A stretch of 64,000 nucleotides of DNA from Anaeromyces robustus (lineage: Eukaryota > Neocallimastigomycota > Neocallimastigomycetes > Neocallimastigales > Neocallimastigaceae), in assembly GCA_002104895.1 (NCBI GenBank), contig MCFG01000005.1, positions 52,501 to 116,500 of the forward strand, in the 5' to 3' direction. The notes below the pieces were generated by a model that saw only the letters and a list, made by a program, of their open reading frames with translations, did no database searches and had not been told where the DNA came from. This document shows, piece by piece, positions 59,069 through 64,000 of the stretch. Both the position numbers and the translations under genes were made by a program. Every line of letters begins with the position of its first letter. Positions within the stretch are counted from its first letter, which is position 1.

Positions 59069-59234
59069 TTATATTTCATTATAGTCTGAATCAAGATTAC
59101 ATTTAGATAAATTTGAACCCGTTTTTAATCTAGCTGTTAGTGGATGTAAACAATTACATAGTGTATTTGATGATGTTATAAGAAAATCAACTACCGAATT
59201 AGCAAATAGAGTTATGGAAAAACAAAAAGAATAA
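57461..59234 (+). CDS. RRP41: Exosome core subunit RRP41
   Basis: RNase PH-fold ring subunit of the RNA exosome (EXOSC4/Ski6), which degrades and trims RNA in nucleus and cytoplasm. Seven exons: 57461-57494, 57631-57770, 58094-58200, 58354-58469, 58616-58732, 58842-58927 and 59085-59234, giving 249 aa (human 245). It reads MSSGLDLLSPEGLRIDGRRA, then NELRRVNCKTG, DGSAYIEQGNTKCIATVYGP, SERKQRSKMDR, TSLYPRSQIDIYLQILQIDG, a G-ALHTSINAATLALIDAGIP block, CACSAGC, LTVAVMPNSGKI and ANRVMEKQKE. Length and motifs are complete. Intron 2 uses a GTTAAT donor. Closely related RRP46 and MTR3 lack the LLSPEGLRIDGRR start. As in other eukaryotes it is expected to be structural rather than catalytic. Confidence 0.95.
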
Positions 59235-59494
59235 ATAAAAAAAAATTATTTATTATTTTTTTTTTTTTTGTTTTCATCTAATTAATTTATTATTAAGTTA
59301 TAATTTATTTAAATTAATAATTTCATTTTAATTATAATTTTTTTAAGCATTTATTTTATTTGTTTTCTCTCTTTCTTTATTTTATTATAATACTGTGGTT
59401 TCATTTTACATATATATATATATATATATACATGTTTCTTTTTATATAGAAATAAACGTTAAATATTTATTATTACAATACAAAATTTATTTAG

Positions 59495-59527
<33 letters not shown>

Positions 59528-60180
59528 CAATCATAATAATAAATAAATAAATAAATAAATAAATTAAATAAATAAAATGAAAAAGTTAAAATTATAGTCA
59601 AGTAAAAATAATATATAAAAAAATATATAATAAACATATTTTAAAAAATAATATATAGATAAATTGTATTTTTATTATTATTTATATTTGAATTCATACT
59701 AATTATTATAAAATATTAAAACTCTTTGTATTTAATATTTTAATACTTATTTATATATAAATATATATAATAAAATTATTAATAATTATTTAAAAAAAAA
59801 TATAATTATTTATATTCCTAAAATATTAAAAAATTAAAATAAAATAAATTTAATATAAAAATTTAAATACAAATTACTATAAATTATATATTATAATTTA
59901 CGATATAATAATAAAATTTATTAGACAAAAAAGCTTTCTTTTAAAAAATGAAAATGTATAAATCAAAAATTCATAAAAATAAAAAAATTTAAAAATATTC
60001 ATTAATTAATTATTAACTGTATTGAAAAAATAGATACAATAATTATTAATCTAAACAAGTTAAACTAATAGAAAAAAAAATTAAGATAAAATTTAAAATC
60101 TTAAATCTTATTTTAAAAAAAAAAAAAAATTCATTTATTATTATTTTCAGAGGTTTCTGATGTTATTTCTTTTGCTTAAT
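59235..60180. other. Convergent intergenic region after RRP41
   Basis: Poly-A (about 59501-59525), AAAT repeats and AT runs. No supported gene, RNA or regulatory site. The sequence just below 60181 continues open for a short way past the stop of the next gene but lacks a usable splice donor before it. Confidence 0.6.
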
Positions 60181-62733
60181 TTATATATCAGTAGTTTCAT
60201 TATCAGGTTTTTCTTTTTCATTTAATGAAGCTTTAGTAGTATTAATAGTAGTTGTAACAGTTTCCTTCTGTTCCTTATTTTCTTTTTGATCTGGTTTAGA
60301 ATCAGAAATATTTTTTGTTATTTCAGTAGTAATGGTTGTTATTTTCTTTTCTGGTGTTTCATTAATTACTTTTTTCTCTATTATAATTTCCTTTTTAATT
60401 TCAGATGGTATATCATTTTTATTATTAGTATCACTAGTTCCAATAACCTTCTTTATAACTTCAACTGTTGATTCTTTTTGAACTGGTCGTATATTTTTAA
60501 TTATTTCATTGGTATCTTGTAAATGGTTTGGAGATGGAATTTTATTATTATGAATTTGATTAGGTGAAATACTTTTAATATCATGTTTAATATTATCATG
60601 TTTTTGATCTATTTCCATTTTATTTTTTTCTTGTGGTTTAATGTCGATAGGTTTATTATCTATTTCCATAGCCTTATTTGAACTATTATCACTATTATTA
60701 AGAGTTTTTTGTTCAAATAATTTAATCTTATCTTCTACTTTACTTCCTACAATGATCTCTTCTGCTTTATCAGTTTCATCTTGATCAATGGCCATATCAT
60801 TTTCAGAATTTATTTTAGGTTTTTCAACTTCCTTTTCTTTTTCTATTTTATTATCACTTTTACCTTCTGTTTCATCCCTTTTAATATTAGTACTGTCTGC
60901 CTTTTTTACATCTATATCCATCTTATCTACTGACGATTTATTAATATTTGTTTCAATATTTGTCTTTCCATTTGTAATACTTACGGTTTTATTATTATCT
61001 GGTTTAGAATCTTTGGATTCTTCCTTTTTATCTTCACTAATTTTTTTTTCAAAATTTTCTATGATTGGTGAAATATCCTTTTTAATAATTTCAGGTTCTG
61101 GCTGGGGCTCTGGTTTAGATTGAGGTTGAGGTTTAGATTGAGGTTGAGGTTTAGGTTCAGTTTGAGGTTTAGGTTCAGTTTGAGATTTAGGTTCAGCAAA
61201 TGATGATTTATGAATTTCTTGATTTTTTGATTCAATTTTCATTTCATGATCTTTATTAATTTTTTCTGATATATCATCTTTAGGCGATTTTAATGGTTTT
61301 ATTGAACTTGGAGATATATGTTTTTCTAATTCTTTTTCAATTTTTGATGAAATATTTTTATCTACTATAACGAAGGATGGTTTTTGAGATTCTTCAAGTT
61401 TTTTTGGTGGTGGTTTTGAAATTATATTAGATTCATTTTTTTCTCCCTCCTTCTCTTTCTCTTTCTCCTTTACTTTTTCTTTTTCTCCATTATTTTTATT
61501 ATCTGAGGAAGAAGAAGCAGCACTTTCATTATTAATCGTATTATTTTCTAATCTTTCAATAATTTTTTTTACATTACTAGAAGCAACCGAACTAGATATT
61601 TCAACTGAATCATCATTATTAAATGAACTAGCTTCTGAAATTGTAGAAACATTTGAATCTTCGATGGATTCAACAATTTTTTTATAACTAGCATCACCAG
61701 ATAATTCAATGCTATTATATGATTTTAATCCAAAAGTACTATCAGTATTGCTTTGTTCAACATCAACTTTACGATTATTTTCTATGTGATCAATCTCCAT
61801 TATATTATCATTTGATGAAGAATCTTCTAATTCTTCAGAATCAGCTTTTTTCAATGAAATATGTTTAGGACTAGAAGGCGATACAAAAGACTGATTAAAT
61901 ATAATATAACCTTGATCATCAAATAAACTTCTACGTTTAACTGGTTTATGCATTGTTTTTATTTCTTTATTTATAGTTTTAGATAGAGGTTCTGAAGTTG
62001 AAGTTATTGGAATAGTTTTAGCTTGAATATCATTAATATTATCCTTCTTTACTGATTCTGTTTTATTTTCGATATCTTTATCATTATGTTTTTCTGTATG
62101 ATCAGATTTTTCAGTAACTGAATCTTTCGTTTTATTTATACTTTGATCTTTAAATGATGAGATGGTTTCTTTTGGTTTATTTAATGAAACAATTGATTCC
62201 TTTGATTTGTTATCTTTCTCTGTTATATTTTGCTTTGTAGGTGATAATGATTCCTTTTTATTATTTTCAGATGTTTCTATTTTTTTATTTAAATTTATAT
62301 TATTATCTATTTCATCTGCTTTTCTTTTAAGCGAATTATTGTTATTATCAATTGATCGATTATTATTTTTATCTTTTTAAAAATATAAAATGATATATAT
62401 ATATATATATATAAATGATAGAAATTAATATAATAAAAAAAATTAAAAAAAATTCTTTTTTCTCTTACTTTGTGTTTTATAATTTTTATTATTAACTATC
62501 ATTTACCTTCGATCTTACTTGATTCTTGTTTAATGTCTTCTGTTTTATTAGCAAAACTGATTTGTTTTGCGTTACCATTCTCTAACTTCATTTTTTTATC
62601 CATATGTTCAGAATCTTTTTCTATTATATTTATTCATTTTCAAAAATTTAAGATATATAATATTCAAGAATAATATAAATTAAATACAATATTTATAATT
62701 ATTAAAATATTATATTAAAATGTTATCTATAAT

Positions 62734-62785
<52 letters not shown>

Positions 62786-63878
62786 GAATAAAACAAACAA
62801 AAAATATATATATATATAACATTATAATAAATATAAATATAATTAGTACCATTATTTGCGGTTTTTTTCAATGGTAATTTATCATGTGATTCTTTAACAT
62901 CTTGTGGAAGAATTTCATATCTTAAGTTACTGCCATTAGTTATATTTCCAGTACTTGAATGTTCAAGTTTATCTGATGAAACATCAGTTGAAGTTGAATT
63001 TGATGAGCTTAATGAAGATACTGAATTATTAACAGAATTACTTATTGTTTCATTGCCCTGACTAGTATTGTCACTTGAATCAATTGAAGTTTCAGGTGCT
63101 GGAGTAGCCATCAATTCAGCTGCCTTTTCTTGATCAATTTGCTATATTTTGATAATAATGTGTGTTATTTTTTGAATTAAAAAAAAAAATAATAATATAT
63201 TTACATTTAATATTTAGATTAATATAATATCTATAAACATTTAAATATATAAATATATTGATATATTACTGTAATATCATTATTTGAAACATTTGCTGAA
63301 AGTGATGATTCTTCTGTATTTTCCATTACATCATCAACATCATATAATACTATATTTGATAAATCATCGTTAAATGTATCAACTATTTCTTCAGCTAAAT
63401 AATTTATTTAATAAAATATTCATTTTAATGAAAAATATATTAAAATATATAAAAATTATTTAAATAATATACAATATATATAATATAATACTTTTTTCCC
63501 ATTTTTTTATTTTAACTTTATGCTCTGGAATTTTTGAAGTACGAAGAAATTCTTTTGGAATTTTTGCAATTTCTTCTTTAGATAATTGTTTAATAGTTGA
63601 CCAAACATTTTCCCTTTTTAATAATTTATATCAAGTTATAGAGTAAAAAAAAAAGTTCGTATTTAAATTTAATATTTAAAATGTAAAAAAAATATATACT
63701 AAATTATATACTAAAAAATTTTTTTTCTTTGATATATTATATAAACGTGGATGTCATTTATATATTTAACGAAAAATATTAACAAATTTTTTTATTATTG
63801 AAATATTTTGTAAAAATGTTAAAATAAAATATAAAAATACCATTTACTAATTTGGTCTACATATATTTCCTCTGCCAT
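60181..63878 (-). CDS. Large charged, mostly disordered protein of unknown family
   Basis: Six exons: 63841-63878, 63492-63613, 63270-63394, 62850-63141, 62507-62620 and 60181-62372, giving 960 aa with frame kept across five introns. The start MAEEIYVDQISKWENVWSTI, followed by IAKIPKEFLRTSKIPEHKVK and IKKWEKK, looks like a folded helical domain over residues 1-55 that I cannot assign. The rest is low complexity: Ser/Thr-rich (about 100-190), Lys/Glu/Ser/Asn-rich throughout, and a PQ/EPKPQ repeat block near residues 500-525. One conserved-looking island around residues 370-400 reads VKRRSLFDDQGYIIFNQSFV and then SPSSPKHI. Basic clusters LKRKADEI, KKMKLE and KPVKRR suggest nuclear location. A chromatin or transcription role is a guess from composition only. 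The start ATG is supported by exon structure and lies 120 bp from the window end. Confidence 0.75.
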
Positions 63879-63886
63879 AGTTAGTT

Positions 63887-63921
<35 letters not shown>

Positions 63922-64000
63922 TTTATTTTATTTTATTTTAATAATATATTATTAAAAAATAAAAATAAAAAAAAAAAAAGATAATTGTTTATATTATAAT
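63879..64000. other. Upstream flank of the 960-aa protein gene
   Basis: Poly-T followed by TTTTA and poly-A runs; nothing else is visible before the window ends. Confidence 0.6.

Noticed and set aside
60286-61123. Plus-strand open frames antisense to the 960-aa protein gene
   Set aside because: Phe/Ser/Leu-rich mirror of a Lys/Glu/Ser-rich coding exon; no independent evidence.

Overview
The window is from a very AT-rich, intron-dense eukaryotic nuclear genome with standard code. The best fit is an anaerobic gut fungus (Neocallimastigomycota). Three things support this. The sequence includes a gene for axonemal dynein light chain 4, so the organism builds flagella; this argues against Dictyostelium, the other obvious AT-rich candidate. 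The conserved genes (ATG2, type II phosphatidylserine decarboxylase, lipin, RPC4) look fungal. The long ankyrin proteins with 'NEKDxxGNYPLL'-type units resemble those abundant in gut fungi. The taxon is an inference. I placed 87 GT-AG introns by frame continuity; 83 have GTA donors and four have GTT donors. Between genes the DNA is almost pure A/T with many microsatellites.

Layout. 1-1800 (+): 3' part of a type II phosphatidylserine decarboxylase. 2877-3614 (-): DNAL4. 3615-8570: gene-free A/T sequence. 8571-11143 (+): DCAF12-like WD40 protein. 12327-15912 (-): an 18-exon F-box-like/leucine-rich-repeat gene in which all 16 internal exons are exactly 69 nt and encode one repeat each. 18114-21765 (-): an ankyrin-repeat gene interrupted by one in-frame TAA, followed by a tandem copy of its 3' end. 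22505-23333 (-): small secreted, probably GPI-anchored cysteine protein. 23334-28296: gene-poor stretch with a foldback repeat, an orphan exon-like segment and a (TAAAA)n array. 28297-34393 (+): lipin (phosphatidate phosphatase), 15 exons. 35779-36698 (-): unknown 138-aa protein. 37847-39071 (-): AP-2 sigma. 40825-49097 (-): ATG2, 24 exons. 50771-53626 (+): actin-interacting protein 1. 54518-57189 (-) and 57461-59234 (+): RNA polymerase III subunit RPC4 and exosome subunit RRP41, divergent across a 271-bp gap containing a TCACGTGA palindrome. 60181-63878 (-): 960-aa charged, mostly disordered protein of unknown family.

Nothing suggests an operon or a physical pathway cluster. Phosphatidylserine decarboxylase, lipin and ATG2 all concern membrane lipids, but they are far apart and this is probably coincidence. 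I saw no tRNA, rRNA, CRISPR, virus-like element or intact transposon. The most unusual items are the one-exon-per-repeat LRR gene, the interrupted and partly duplicated ankyrin gene, the orphan exon beside a foldback element, and a 16-bp E-box-containing string found twice in non-coding DNA.
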